Position numbers and translations under genes: made by a program
Assembly: GCF_003202915.1 (NCBI RefSeq)
Contig: NZ_QGLP01000005.1
Span: 474,721-538,720 of the forward strand
Length of the DNA: 64,000 bases
Origin: Gilliamella apicola
GTDB lineage: Bacteria; Pseudomonadota; Gammaproteobacteria; Enterobacterales; Orbaceae
Reading direction: 5' to 3'
Shown here: one piece after another, positions 55,699 through 63,717 of the stretch
Layout: every line of letters starts with the position of its first letter
Numbering within the stretch: position 1 is the first letter of the stretch
Notes under the pieces: model-generated
What the model saw: only the letters and a program-made list of their open reading frames with translations
Databases searched by the model: none
Told to the model about the DNA's origin: nothing

Positions 55699-56553
55699 AA
55701 AAATACCGCTGACAAAAATACAATTAATTTACTATATACGCTATATTATTATAAAATGGAAATATTGCTATATTTATTCAACATAAATCACCGCTTTACC
55801 ATAAACTCAACTCTTTCGCTGAAATATTTTGCATTATAATAAATAGCCCGACCAGTCATTCTAAACCTAGACAAAGATATTTCAATAAGATTAGGATGAG
55901 CATTTAAACTCTCATTTTATAACAGTGCAGCAGCTAGTCGAAAACTTTAAGATAATATTGTGATAATAATTTGGTTTTATAGCTGATTCTTCTATGCTTT
56001 GTATTGGTTGTTTGGTTAGTTATTTGGCTGCTTAATTTTATCATTCAACTATTTTCTATTTAGCTAAAATAGCTGTTATTAGACCGAATAGCTCTAATTT
56101 TTAATATTTCTTAAATTGGAGGTGGCAATGGCTTATCTTGGAATATCTACATTTGCATCCAACAAAATTAACAGATACCTGTTTATGCAATGCTATCGTG
56201 ATTAACGAACCTAAACAGCATTCCTTAGTACAGCAACTATTTAAAATAAACGGCAATAAAAGATTATTGTTAACGATATTGATTGATGCTCTATAAAATA
56301 AGTTATTTTTTGTAAAAATTATTAGGGAATCTATACCATGCTCCGCTATTTAAAAAATATAGAGACCTAAAGGTAGACTTCTGCAAAATTTAACTTGATT
56401 TTGATCGTCGCGAATTGCATCAATCTTATACTGGTTAAACAGATTTATGGCGTTAATCAAAAATGTAAATACAACATGACTAAATACTATTACAATAGCC
56501 TATTATTTAATAATAATTTCTCCGACTTAATTATGGAGTTACCTAATTAAAAG
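55699..56553. other. Non-coding or decayed AT-rich stretch
   Basis: No intact gene is seen. A plus-strand frame near 56123-56296 (WQWLILEYLHLHPTKLTDTC, ending ILIDAL) may be a relic. The stretch GTAGACTTCTGCAAAATT near 56372 resembles the end of an insertion sequence, but nothing of a transposase is intact. Confidence 0.4.
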
Positions 56554-56925
56554 ATGCAACAAGAAGCACGATTTTTTGCTACTACAATAAACTGTTATAC
56601 CGAAAATGATGTCTTGATTATTGGTGCCGGCAACCATCCGACATCCCCCGACCATTATTTAATTATTTCGCGTTTTGATGATGGTGAAATTGATGATTCA
56701 ATAGCTATACAAACCAACAAATCAACCATGGAAGTCGCAAATGCAATCAACTATCTGTTACTCGAAAAAAATGCCCTAACCGTAGAAATAAAAGCGGATA
56801 AACAACATCTAGTCGGCAAACAAAAACTGATCGCTGAATTTGCTGATCAAGATATCGCCTTATTAGAAGAATATATTAAAAATATTTTTCTCGGTAGTTC
56901 TGTTAATATCTCAATCGAGATCTAA
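56554..56925 (+). CDS. Hypothetical protein, 123 residues
   Basis: The protein starts MQQEARFFATTINCYTENDV and has a strand-rich N-terminal part (DHYLIISRFDDGEIDDSIAIQTN) and a helical, charged C-terminal part. No family recognised and no strong ribosome binding site. It is isolated among decayed sequence and may be a residual accessory gene. Confidence 0.5.
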   Translation: MQQEARFFATTINCYTENDVLIIGAGNHPTSPDHYLIISRFDDGEIDDSIAIQTNKSTMEVANAINYLLLEKNALTVEIKADKQHLVGKQKLIAEFADQDIALLEEYIKNIFLGSSVNISIEI

Positions 56926-57292
56926 AATGGGATTAAATCTTTAATTAAAATAATCAGTTATGCAAATTAGAATATAAAACTTTATATTACCCTAGATGGA
57001 AACATAGCGGCTGATGACATTTCGACAAGTTTTAGCCAACATACGCTGGCTATCATCTGCCCAGAATCATTGGATTATAATCAGAATATTTCCACTACGA
57101 TAAAATCTATTACTTATTATCAAGTGCCACTTCAACAGATTTTTAAGCATGCAGTTATTGTTTATATTACATCTATTAAGATGGTGTTGAGGTGTAACGC
57201 AACATATCATTAATTAAAAATGTACTAAACACCTGATGAGCTAGATGATAATGAACATGGTAAAACAATTAAATTATAAACACTTTCTGTGA
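56926..57292. other. Non-coding or decayed stretch
   Basis: No intact ORF, RNA gene or repeat is visible. Short open stretches such as HTLAIICPESLDYNQNISTT near 57040 may be remains of a gene. Confidence 0.4.
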
Positions 57293-57640
57293 TTAAGTTT
57301 GTAGGTTGAAACGGTATTGTTTAATAAAGAGCTTCATTGGCGAAATAAATTCAAAAACTAGAATAACCAGTTCTATAGTTAAATTTAGTGGTGACTTGTA
57401 GCAAAAATTCAGTTCAACAAAAATAATGATAATAGTTTTGATAAGTTCTAAACCGTCACCGCTACCACATAGATTGCAGGAATAAGTACCGTAACCATTT
57501 TTATTATCAAACCAGAATCTATCTTTACCACCAAAGATAGAGCTAGGGTAATGTTTACCATTACCCACCTCAATACCTAATTAACTAAAGATTGATTCCC
57601 ATTTGCCTATCGCTTCGGCTGTAATTTCGTTTATTTTCAT
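57293..57640 (-). pseudogene. Broken P4-type primase zinc-ribbon gene
   Basis: The frame starts MKINEITAEAIGKWESIFS, meets a stop (TAA) at 57581-57583, and continues LGIEVGNGKHYPSSIFGGKD RFWFDNKNGYGTYSCNLCGSGDGLELIKT. This is the primase zinc ribbon of P4 alpha-like proteins (expected CPxCxGKDRFRF), with the first two cysteines lost (HYPSSIFGG). After DGLELIKT it loses similarity and stops. It is inactivated by a nonsense change, lost zinc ligands and truncation. Confidence 0.75.
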
Positions 57641-57650
57641 TACTGTCCCC

Positions 57651-58025
57651 TTAATGGACTGTCGCGTTAGATTCAGCTTTGATATCTTCGGCTAAATCAA
57701 TAAACAATGATGAAAGCAATTCTTGCCCGAATAGAGTTAATGAAATAGGTTTATCTGCGCTTTCTGTGTACATGTCTTTTAACATTCCATAAGTGCGATT
57801 TAATCCCTCACTTTCACCAAAATCCTCAATTAAGCATTGCTTAAGATTGATATTTAAACCTGAGACAATTAAATCTTTATTAATATCAATCTTGATACCC
57901 TCATGAATAAATACCTGACTATCATTTTTGTTAATCTGCTCAATTAAAAACAAACCTGCTACTATCGCCATAGTTGAATCAACGATGATATGGTGAATTG
58001 CGGTTATTTTTTGATTATTATTCAT
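57651..58025 (-). CDS. Hypothetical satellite protein
   Basis: The 124-residue acidic protein starts MNNNQKITAIHHIIVDSTMA. It has no recognised motif. It lies in the operon 10 bp before the primase remnant and 14 bp after the next gene, in a typical satellite position. Confidence 0.6.
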   Translation of the reverse strand: MNNNQKITAIHHIIVDSTMAIVAGLFLIEQINKNDSQVFIHEGIKIDINKDLIVSGLNINLKQCLIEDFGESEGLNRTYGMLKDMYTESADKPISLTLFGQELLSSLFIDLAEDIKAESNATVH

Positions 58026-58039
58026 TATCGTTAACTTCC

Positions 58040-58369
58040 TTAATCATTAAGTTTATCGTCGAGTAAATTAATTTGATTGGAAGCAAAGCAAGCAACGTTT
58101 TTTAATTGTGCTAACAAGTAACCAATGTCGCGTGTATCGTCTTTAAATTGTTGTTCCTCATATTCTTCACATTCAGAAGCCCAAAACAACAAATTACCAA
58201 TAGCACCGATTCCCCATATAATTGATTGTCTAAGTTCCTCTAAGTGTGCTTTTGCGTGTAATAAGTTTTGTGGTTGAATATCAGCCTGATATAAATTCAA
58301 GACAGATAAAAGGTTAGTTAAGTCATATTGCCCATTTTTAGGGCATAGGGTATCATTACTATTAGCCAT
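58040..58369 (-). CDS. Hypothetical satellite protein
   Basis: The 109-residue protein starts MANSNDTLCPKNGQYDLTNL and has two likely helical stretches. I chose the ATG at 58369 because GAGG lies 8 bp upstream; the longer frame to 58663 overlaps a plus-strand gene and is not used. Function unknown. Confidence 0.65.
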   Translation of the reverse strand: MANSNDTLCPKNGQYDLTNLLSVLNLYQADIQPQNLLHAKAHLEELRQSIIWGIGAIGNLLFWASECEEYEEQQFKDDTRDIGYLLAQLKNVACFASNQINLLDDKLND

Positions 58370-58402
58370 AATCATTACCTCTTTTAATGTTATTGTGGTT
58401 AG

Positions 58403-58435
58403 ATCCCTCGATAGTGTTCCACCACTTCGAGGGAT
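58403..58435. other. Strong inverted repeat in the operon leader
   Basis: ATCCCTCGA and TCGAGGGAT enclose AGTG / CACT, a 13-bp stem with one mismatch, followed on the plus strand by a T run. It lies between the operator repeats and the start of the minus-strand operon, so it may be an attenuator or terminator. Confidence 0.5.
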
Positions 58436-58444
58436 TGATTTTTT

Positions 58445-58498
58445 GGTCGTTACCATTATAATGGTCGTTACCATGTAATTATAATAATATAGGGTAAG
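58445..58498. promoter_or_regulatory. Operator repeats upstream of the ribbon-helix-helix gene
   Basis: GGTCGTTACCAT occurs at 58445-58456 and 58463-58474 (18-bp spacing), joined by the palindrome ACCATTATAATGGT; a further GGTAAGTACCATG overlaps the start. The repeat lies in the divergent promoter region and is a plausible autoregulatory operator. Confidence 0.6.
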
Positions 58499-58502
58499 TA
58501 CC

Positions 58503-58676
58503 ATGTCAATACCAAAAGAAAAAAGATCACCACAATACCAAATGCGGTTAACTGAAGAATTCAGGCAACAACTAGAAGAAGAAGCTGCAAAAGATGGCGA
58601 TACAAATTTAGCAACTTGGATAAAGAGAGTTTTAAGAAAAGAATTGCAATCAAGAGGAATCACTCCAAAAGCATAA
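58503..58676 (+). CDS. Arc-type ribbon-helix-helix DNA-binding protein
   Basis: The 57-residue protein reads MSIPKEKRSPQYQMRLTEEF, then RQQLEEEAAKDGDTNLATWIKRVLRKEL: a beta strand (YQMRLT) and two helices of the Arc/MetJ fold. It is divergent from the satellite operon across the operator repeats and probably represses it. The stop overlaps a small minus-strand gene. Confidence 0.75.
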   Translation: MSIPKEKRSPQYQMRLTEEFRQQLEEEAAKDGDTNLATWIKRVLRKELQSRGITPKA

Positions 58677-58800
58677 CTAAAATTCTTTCAAACGCTTCCA
58701 AATCTACCCATGTTTTTAACCCTGCGTTATTATAAGAACGTGCTTTAAACGCGTTACGCTTTGGCAAAAGTTCAATGCTTTTGATTAGTTCTATTGACAT
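58660..58800 (-). CDS. Possible small satellite protein, 46 residues
   Basis: The ORF reads MSIELIKSIELLPKRNAFKA, then RSYNNAGLKTWVDLEAFERILVMLLE. An AAGGTAAT site precedes the ATG. It lies 67 bp after the Bro-N gene in the same direction and overlaps the end of the plus-strand regulator gene by 17 bp. No family recognised. Confidence 0.4.
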   Translation of the reverse strand: MSIELIKSIELLPKRNAFKARSYNNAGLKTWVDLEAFERILVMLLE

Positions 58801-58867
58801 TGATATTACCTTAATTAATTGATTTTAGTGATTGAATATGGGCAACTGTGACAAGTTGCCTTTTTTA

Positions 58868-59380
58868 TTAAATCAATTCTGGTTGATATTTTTTCCATAG
58901 TGCTTGCTCTTCTGCTATCAAATTAGCTTTCCATTTTTTACAAGCTTCTAAATTGCGTCCTCTTCTGCTTGATTCAACAAGATATTCTTTTTCACGTTTA
59001 GCATGATCATTCAAGAAAGCCCAAGGTACACCATAAGCACCAGTTTTGCGAATTGTTGGAATAACTTCACCAAATACCCAGTTACTAAATCGATAAGCAA
59101 ATGTTCCTTGTTGAGTCGCCTTTCTACTTCGTGAAATGAGTTTATAAAATCCTGATTCTGAAACTATGGCATAAATTGGATTACCACTATTTTCGTAACT
59201 TAAAGTTACAGTATTCCGTTCATGCTCATTTAATGACATTAATGCTTTTCTTGAGTTTGTAATTTCCAAGGCTTTTGCAATATCAATAGCTATAAACCAC
59301 GGTTCACCCAAATAAGTAATAATTCGTACTTTGATGCCATCAAATTTTATGATGCTTAATTCATCTTGTTTAACTATCAT
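58868..59380 (-). CDS. Bro-N domain antirepressor-like protein
   Basis: The protein starts MIVKQDELSIIKFDGIKVRI and the Bro-N domain (FDGIKVRIITYLGEPWFIAIDIAKALEITN ... ESGFYKLISRSRKATQQGTFAYRFSNWVFGEVIPTIRKTGAYG, read in parts) takes up residues 5-110. Phage antirepressors share it; the C-terminal part is helical. The start overlaps the preceding AlpA-like gene region. It may counteract a repressor. Confidence 0.85.
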   Translation of the reverse strand: MIVKQDELSIIKFDGIKVRIITYLGEPWFIAIDIAKALEITNSRKALMSLNEHERNTVTLSYENSGNPIYAIVSESGFYKLISRSRKATQQGTFAYRFSNWVFGEVIPTIRKTGAYGVPWAFLNDHAKREKEYLVESSRRGRNLEACKKWKANLIAEEQALWKKYQPELI

Positions 59381-59381
59381 C

Positions 59382-59669
59382 TTAATAGCTCCCATTAGCA
59401 AACTCTCGGCGTTTAGTCGGTTGATTTATCTTTTCAACTGTTGGCGGATTGTCGATCCAGTGAAGTAATTCCACTAATGACCAACCGCATGAGTTAGCAC
59501 CTAATGATTTTCTTAATGGATATTTACCGTCTTTCTCAAGTTGCCATGCTGTTGAACGGGCGATACTAGTAATTTTGTATCTCTCATTTTCACGAACAAG
59601 GCGATCATATTGGATACCGTATTTATCCCTAATGGCTTTGTGTTGTTCAGATGTGATTGAATATGACAT
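59382..59669 (-). CDS. AlpA-family regulator
   Basis: The 95-residue protein contains ITSIARSTAWQLEKDGKYPLRKSLGANSCGWSLVELLHWIDN, the AlpA helix-turn-helix plus wing (W-x4-ExxxW pattern). AlpA in P4-like elements activates integrase or excision genes. It is the second of two adjacent helix-turn-helix genes. Confidence 0.75.
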   Translation of the reverse strand: MSYSITSEQHKAIRDKYGIQYDRLVRENERYKITSIARSTAWQLEKDGKYPLRKSLGANSCGWSLVELLHWIDNPPTVEKINQPTKRREFANGSY

Positions 59670-59679
59670 TGAAAGCCTC

Positions 59680-59859
59680 CTACTGTACTCGGTTGCTTTC
59701 TAAGTAGGTTTTAACCTCTACCATATCGTAAACGACGCAACGTTTACCTACTTTTAAACCTTTTGGGAAGTTTGGATCATAGCGTAATGTGTTCTTAGCA
59801 CAGCCTAAAATTAATGCTAATTCATCAAGGGAATAGTATTTAGGAGTATTTAACTGCAT
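59680..59859 (-). CDS. Second AlpA/MerR-like regulator, 59 residues
   Basis: The ORF reads MQLNTPKYYSLDELALILGC, then AKNTLRYDPNFPKGLKVGKRCVVYDMVEVKTYLESNRVQ, a small winged helix-turn-helix. GAGG lies 7 bp before the ATG. It directly precedes the other AlpA-like gene. Confidence 0.7.
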   Translation of the reverse strand: MQLNTPKYYSLDELALILGCAKNTLRYDPNFPKGLKVGKRCVVYDMVEVKTYLESNRVQ

Positions 59860-59985
59860 TTTTTTACCTCATTAAGTTCGTTTGTGTTTAACTAATGAGG
59901 TAATTATGGTGATTTGTTTTTTAAAACTCATTGCACACAAAAAATGATTTTTGCATGCAAAATAATATTAAGTTATTTAATTTAA

Positions 59986-61002
59986 TTATTTTAATAATTT
60001 ATTACAAGAAGAAAAAAAACCATCAATTTTCCTTTTACCTAATCCTTTAAATTGTTCTTGTTCTGATATCAAATCAGACAATTCTCCTTGAGTCCATTTT
60101 TTAGGGTTAGAATCCTTTAGTATTTTTAAAATAGATGCGACTAATAACTGAGCTTGATTATAATTAATATCTTCATTATTACTGGTTTCATCAAAAATAA
60201 TCTGTTCAAATTTCAGTAAATTTTTTGTAGTTATGACAAGCTCTGTATCTTCAGGAAAATTATCTGCAGGGTAACAAAACACACTATCTAAATTTCGATA
60301 TCTTTTTTGTATATCTTCATATTCAGGGCTTCCTTTTTTATTCCCTGCCACCGCGGTCTCAAAATCAATCTGTTCTCTAATACTCAAAAGATTTCCATGA
60401 TTATCAGCAATAAATGCCCCATCAATTGACCATCGCTCTATTACATCATGATTTTTTAAAGAAGAAATCATATTTTCAACCCATATTTTTTCTGTTCCCA
60501 CTAATGGAAAATCATATATATTTTCATCTAGATAAAATGGCTGACCTATACTTCTATCTGTAATTAATTTAACGTCATTTAAATAAAATTCAAACGTGTA
60601 TTTATTTAAAAGCTCCTTACATTGCTCATCATTATCAGCATACTGTCTTTTTATAACTTCGAGCATTTCATGATGACATTTTTTCAGAAACTCCATTTCT
60701 AAAGCTTTATACTCATCAGATTTATAATACTCTTCATCTTCCCAAACTTTTTTAGGTGCATAAAACATAGAAAACATTCTTTTATCAGCTTCACTTTTTA
60801 GTTCTTCGTGTTTTCCATATTTACATGCAATAACCTTTACACCATAAGGAAATTTAACTGACAATATTAGTTTTTGATCCAATACTAATTCCAGAACATC
60901 AATCACAGTGACAGTTTCATTAAATAAATTTGTTAATCTTTTAGCAACCTCAGAAAGAGTTAAGTATTTTTTCAGTTTAAAAATATTATTGTGAAAAACC
61001 AT
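59986..61002 (-). CDS. Hypothetical 338-residue protein, satellite cargo
   Basis: I do not recognise the family. The first 55 residues look like a helix-turn-helix (YLTLSEVAKRLTNLFNETVT VIDVLELV), a middle part is charged, and the C-terminal part (QLLVASILKILKDSNPKKWT, GELSDLISEQEQFKGLGKRKIDGFFSSCNKLLK) resembles small DNA-binding or winged-helix domains. There is no membrane segment. It lies at the tRNA end of the satellite, where cargo genes sit. Confidence 0.6.
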   Translation of the reverse strand: MVFHNNIFKLKKYLTLSEVAKRLTNLFNETVTVIDVLELVLDQKLILSVKFPYGVKVIACKYGKHEELKSEADKRMFSMFYAPKKVWEDEEYYKSDEYKALEMEFLKKCHHEMLEVIKRQYADNDEQCKELLNKYTFEFYLNDVKLITDRSIGQPFYLDENIYDFPLVGTEKIWVENMISSLKNHDVIERWSIDGAFIADNHGNLLSIREQIDFETAVAGNKKGSPEYEDIQKRYRNLDSVFCYPADNFPEDTELVITTKNLLKFEQIIFDETSNNEDINYNQAQLLVASILKILKDSNPKKWTQGELSDLISEQEQFKGLGKRKIDGFFSSCNKLLK

Positions 61003-61600
61003 AATTAAGCCCTATCTTATGTTTTGAACGTCTTTGAAAATTATATCATTACTGTTATAAATCATGCTTATTAAATACCACTATTTAGTGGAATTTAGCC
61101 AGCCAAAGGAAAGAGTTTCACTGGGAAATCAGCACGGATTTGAAATCCGGCCTGCTAGCATAATTCTATGTTATTACTTTCTTTTAATAACACTTTAAAA
61201 ATACATATAAATAAATTATATAATTATTATTAGTATTGTTAGTGTTATCAAAATATATATAAAGTATTTATTAAATAATAGTCAATAAAAAAACAGTCTA
61301 GTTGACTGTTTTAAATATGTATTTATGGCAAAACTAACCATTAACCGTTTTTAAAGCATTACTCCCTGATAAAGACTCATTCCCTTGGCTTGGCTGACTT
61401 GATTTGAGTATCATTTAGAGGTTTTATAATCTTGGCCATGTTATACGAATTTAAGTTATATTTGAGCGTATAACATAATATATAACATAAAAGTTTGAAT
61501 TTCACTAAATCTACTTGAACTTAGATAAACAGTAAATTAGTTAAAAAACTTGTTATATAAAGGTTTTTTGAACGTTATTGAATTTTGAAGAATTGAGGAA
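61003..61600. other. Intergenic AT-rich stretch, no gene
   Basis: No coding sequence is seen. A 15-bp palindrome CGGATTTGAAATCCG (61134-61148) and a terminator-like AACAGTCTAGTTGACTGTT (near 61293-61311) are visible. The palindrome resembles a tRNA anticodon arm, but no D-arm or T-arm can be built around it. Confidence 0.5.
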
Positions 61601-61676
61601 TGGTGGGTTGTGAGGGGATCGAACCCGCGACCAATTGATTAAGAGTCAACTGCTCTACCGACTGAGCTAACAACCC
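61601..61676 (-). tRNA. tRNA-Lys(CUU)
   Basis: The cloverleaf is complete: acceptor GGGTTGT / ACAACCC, D-arm GCTCAGTCGGTAGAGC, anticodon loop CTCTTAA (anticodon CUU), T-arm GGTTCGATCCC and an encoded CCA. CUU is a less common lysine anticodon; many gammaproteobacteria use only UUU. Its 3' end faces the satellite remnant. Confidence 0.95.
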
Positions 61677-61773
61677 ACTGGAAAGTGGCATTATTCTATA
61701 TAACTTTATAGAGTAATGCAATATCTTCTAGTTTGAAATTAATATAATAACTAAATTCAACACGCTTTTCTTG

Positions 61774-62088
61774 CTACATAGTAACATGCAAACCGACAAT
61801 ACCAATAACAATAACACTTAGACCAAATATTCGCGTGCAATTTTTGGGCTCATTAAATATAAACATATTAGCTAATACGGCGCCGGAAGTACCAAGTCCT
61901 ACCCAGACAGGGTAAACGATACTTAAATCTAGATATTGAAGTGAAAAATAAAACAGGGTGAACGAAACGAAAAAACCACCCCAATATAGCATTAAGCGAA
62001 ACAAGCTTTTTTGCTGAGAATAAAGTTTAAGACCAATAGCGCCAACAACTTCAAAAATTGCAGCTGTTAAAATAAATAACCATCCCAT
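61774..62088 (-). CDS. Small multidrug resistance transporter, second subunit of a pair
   Basis: The 104-residue protein has four helices and starts MGWLFILTAAIFEVVGAIGL with the essential glutamate E13, plus YPVWVGLGTSGAVLANMFIF. It is 23 bp behind another SMR gene. Paired SMR genes (YkkCD/EbrAB type) form heterodimers; substrates can include guanidinium, but that is not shown. Confidence 0.85.
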   Translation of the reverse strand: MGWLFILTAAIFEVVGAIGLKLYSQQKSLFRLMLYWGGFFVSFTLFYFSLQYLDLSIVYPVWVGLGTSGAVLANMFIFNEPKNCTRIFGLSVIVIGIVGLHVTM

Positions 62089-62111
62089 ATCTTAATCCAA
62101 ATTTGAGTTAA

Positions 62112-62435
62112 TTAGCTATCTGCTCGTTTAAGTTGCACAACACCGATAATAATTAATGCAACAAAAAATATTTCAATAAGTTTGATTTCTTTACCAAATA
62201 CAACCATGTCAATAACTAATGAACCAATGGCTCCGACGCCAGAAAATATTGCATACACTGTACCAGTAGGAATGGTTTTACATGCATTAGTTAAAAACGT
62301 AAAGTCAATAACGATTATGAGTATAACAATAACCCAATGCCACCACTGATTTGCAGTTGTAAAACCAAATACCCAACACAATTCAAAAAAGCAGGTGAGA
62401 ACAACAAATGCCCACTCTTTATTCCTGCTGTACAT
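62112..62435 (-). CDS. Small multidrug resistance transporter, first subunit of a pair
   Basis: The 107-residue protein starts MYSRNKEWAFVVLTCFFELC with the glutamate E18, then GTVYAIFSGVGAIGSLVIDMVVFGKEIKLIEIFF. It differs from its partner at the N-terminus, as expected for asymmetric SMR pairs. Confidence 0.85.
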   Translation of the reverse strand: MYSRNKEWAFVVLTCFFELCWVFGFTTANQWWHWVIVILIIVIDFTFLTNACKTIPTGTVYAIFSGVGAIGSLVIDMVVFGKEIKLIEIFFVALIIIGVVQLKRADS

Positions 62436-63060
62436 AATGACCTCATTATTTTTTTATTTTTAATTTATATTGCTAAATTTGTCTTTTCATTAATGTGCTT
62501 AATGAAAACAAAAGACGGTTCGCAAACTAGAAGGTTTGCCACCTAAAGATTATGATGTTTATGCAGAGAAACAATTCAACTTCATATAAAATATCGATAA
62601 TTCGGAAACAGGTTATTGATATTTTATTACTATTTCTTGCCATATATTTACAATTCTATAATGACGGTTACAAAATGGCAAGCCCAGAGTTGTTGTTAAT
62701 TGCATGCTTTTAAATAACTTTCTCAAAAATCAAAAAAAATTGACAGAATAATAGTACTTTAACCCATATTTCTTACCCAACATGATCAGCTATTATTGGG
62801 TTGATTCTGCCCTTAATACCAACGATATTTTAGCTTTATTTAGTTTTATTTAGCTTTATTATTAATATGAATTAATAAATATAGACAATTTGAATTGTAA
62901 AAAATTTGCTGAAAGGGGTTTTTTTTCAATTAAATCAATATAGAATACTTCACTTAGTGCTTTAATTCTTTTCGAAAGCAAAATAATTCAAGTACTTTAA
63001 ACACAACTTATTTAATACTTTTATTAAAGGATAAGTCAGATAAATCAAAAGGAATAGACA
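62436..63060. other. SMR operon leader and yjiH upstream region
   Basis: Two inverted repeats lie upstream of the SMR pair: GTCTTTTCATTAA-TGTGC-TTAATGAAAACAAAAGAC (62481-62516) and GCAAAC-TAGAAG-GTTTGC (62522-62539). The loops lack the ACGR motif of the guanidine-II riboswitch and I see no guanidine-I core. The rest is AT-rich, with no gene; the yjiH promoter must lie near its right end. Confidence 0.5.
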
Positions 63061-63717
63061 ATGTCAAAAAAATCGGACGATGAATTTAAAGTCGGCATAA
63101 AAGCTTATGTATCACTTATTGTGGCCATACTTTTTTTTTCCGGACTATTTTATAATGTAGATGGAAAGGCTTGGTTGGGGGCATTTGATTTTACCAGTTT
63201 AAGTGGTAAGTTTGGCACAATGCTCCATCCAGAGAAAAATACCTTCGTTGGTGAGGGTGGAATTAGCGCCAGAGCCGGCTTTATTTTCGCTCTGTCATTA
63301 ATCCCAACCGTTATGCTAGCATTAGGCGTTTTAGAAATTTTTACCCATTATGGTACGATCCGTGCTGCTCATAAATTATTAACTCCACTACTTAAACCTA
63401 TCCTAGGCGTTCCGGGTAAAACGGGTTTAGCGTTAATTACGGATTTACAGAGTACTGATGCTGGCGCGGTATTAACCAAAGAATTATATGATGAGAAGCA
63501 GATCACGAAAAAAGATCTGGTCATCATTAGCGCATGGCAATATTCTGGAGCCGGGTTAATAAATAACTATTTTTCGATTGGTTCAGCACTATTCGCCTCG
63601 ATGTCTGTCGCAATATTTACGCCACTCGTCATTATGATTGTATTGAAATTTGTCGGTGCAATTTTAGTCCGCCTTGTTTTAAATTCAGTTTATAAAAAGG
63701 ATTTTATCAATGAGTAA
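63061..63717 (+). CDS. yjiH: Nucleoside-recognition-domain membrane protein YjiH
   Basis: The 218-residue protein has about five membrane helices and the LITDLQSTDAGAVLTKELYD and SGAGLINNYFSIGSALFA segments of the YjiH family (nucleoside-recognition/gate domain). E. coli YjiH has about 227 residues and pairs with YjiG. The role is probably in transport; the substrate is unknown. Confidence 0.9.
   Translation: MSKKSDDEFKVGIKAYVSLIVAILFFSGLFYNVDGKAWLGAFDFTSLSGKFGTMLHPEKNTFVGEGGISARAGFIFALSLIPTVMLALGVLEIFTHYGTIRAAHKLLTPLLKPILGVPGKTGLALITDLQSTDAGAVLTKELYDEKQITKKDLVIISAWQYSGAGLINNYFSIGSALFASMSVAIFTPLVIMIVLKFVGAILVRLVLNSVYKKDFINE

Larger units (their letters stand above)
57293..61002. mobile_element. 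Remnant of a P4-like satellite or integrative element
   Basis: A broken P4-alpha-type primase zinc ribbon, two small proteins before it, a ribbon-helix-helix gene, a Bro-N protein, two AlpA-like regulators and an unknown 338-residue gene lie mostly on one strand next to a tRNA gene (61601-61676). No integrase gene is present and the primase is inactivated, so the element is probably defective. Edges are approximate. Confidence 0.6.

Noticed and set aside
56340-56460. Possible insertion-sequence end (GTAGACTTCTGCAAAATT) with a short reverse frame FLINAINLFNQYKIDAIRD
   Set aside because: Too short and without a transposase motif or second end to name a family.
58040-58663. Long minus-strand frame of 207 codons
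   Set aside because: The part above 58369 overlaps the operator repeats and the Arc-type gene and lacks coding character; the ATG at 58369 has a good ribosome binding site.
61134-61148. CGGATTTGAAATCCG, which looks like the anticodon arm of tRNA-Ser(UGA) or tRNA-Sec
   Set aside because: No acceptor stem, D-arm or T-arm can be built on either strand, so it is kept only as a palindrome.
62436-62560. Possible guanidine riboswitch upstream of the SMR pair
   Set aside because: The hairpin loops lack ACGR and no guanidine-I conserved core is present; recorded only as an unassigned structured leader.
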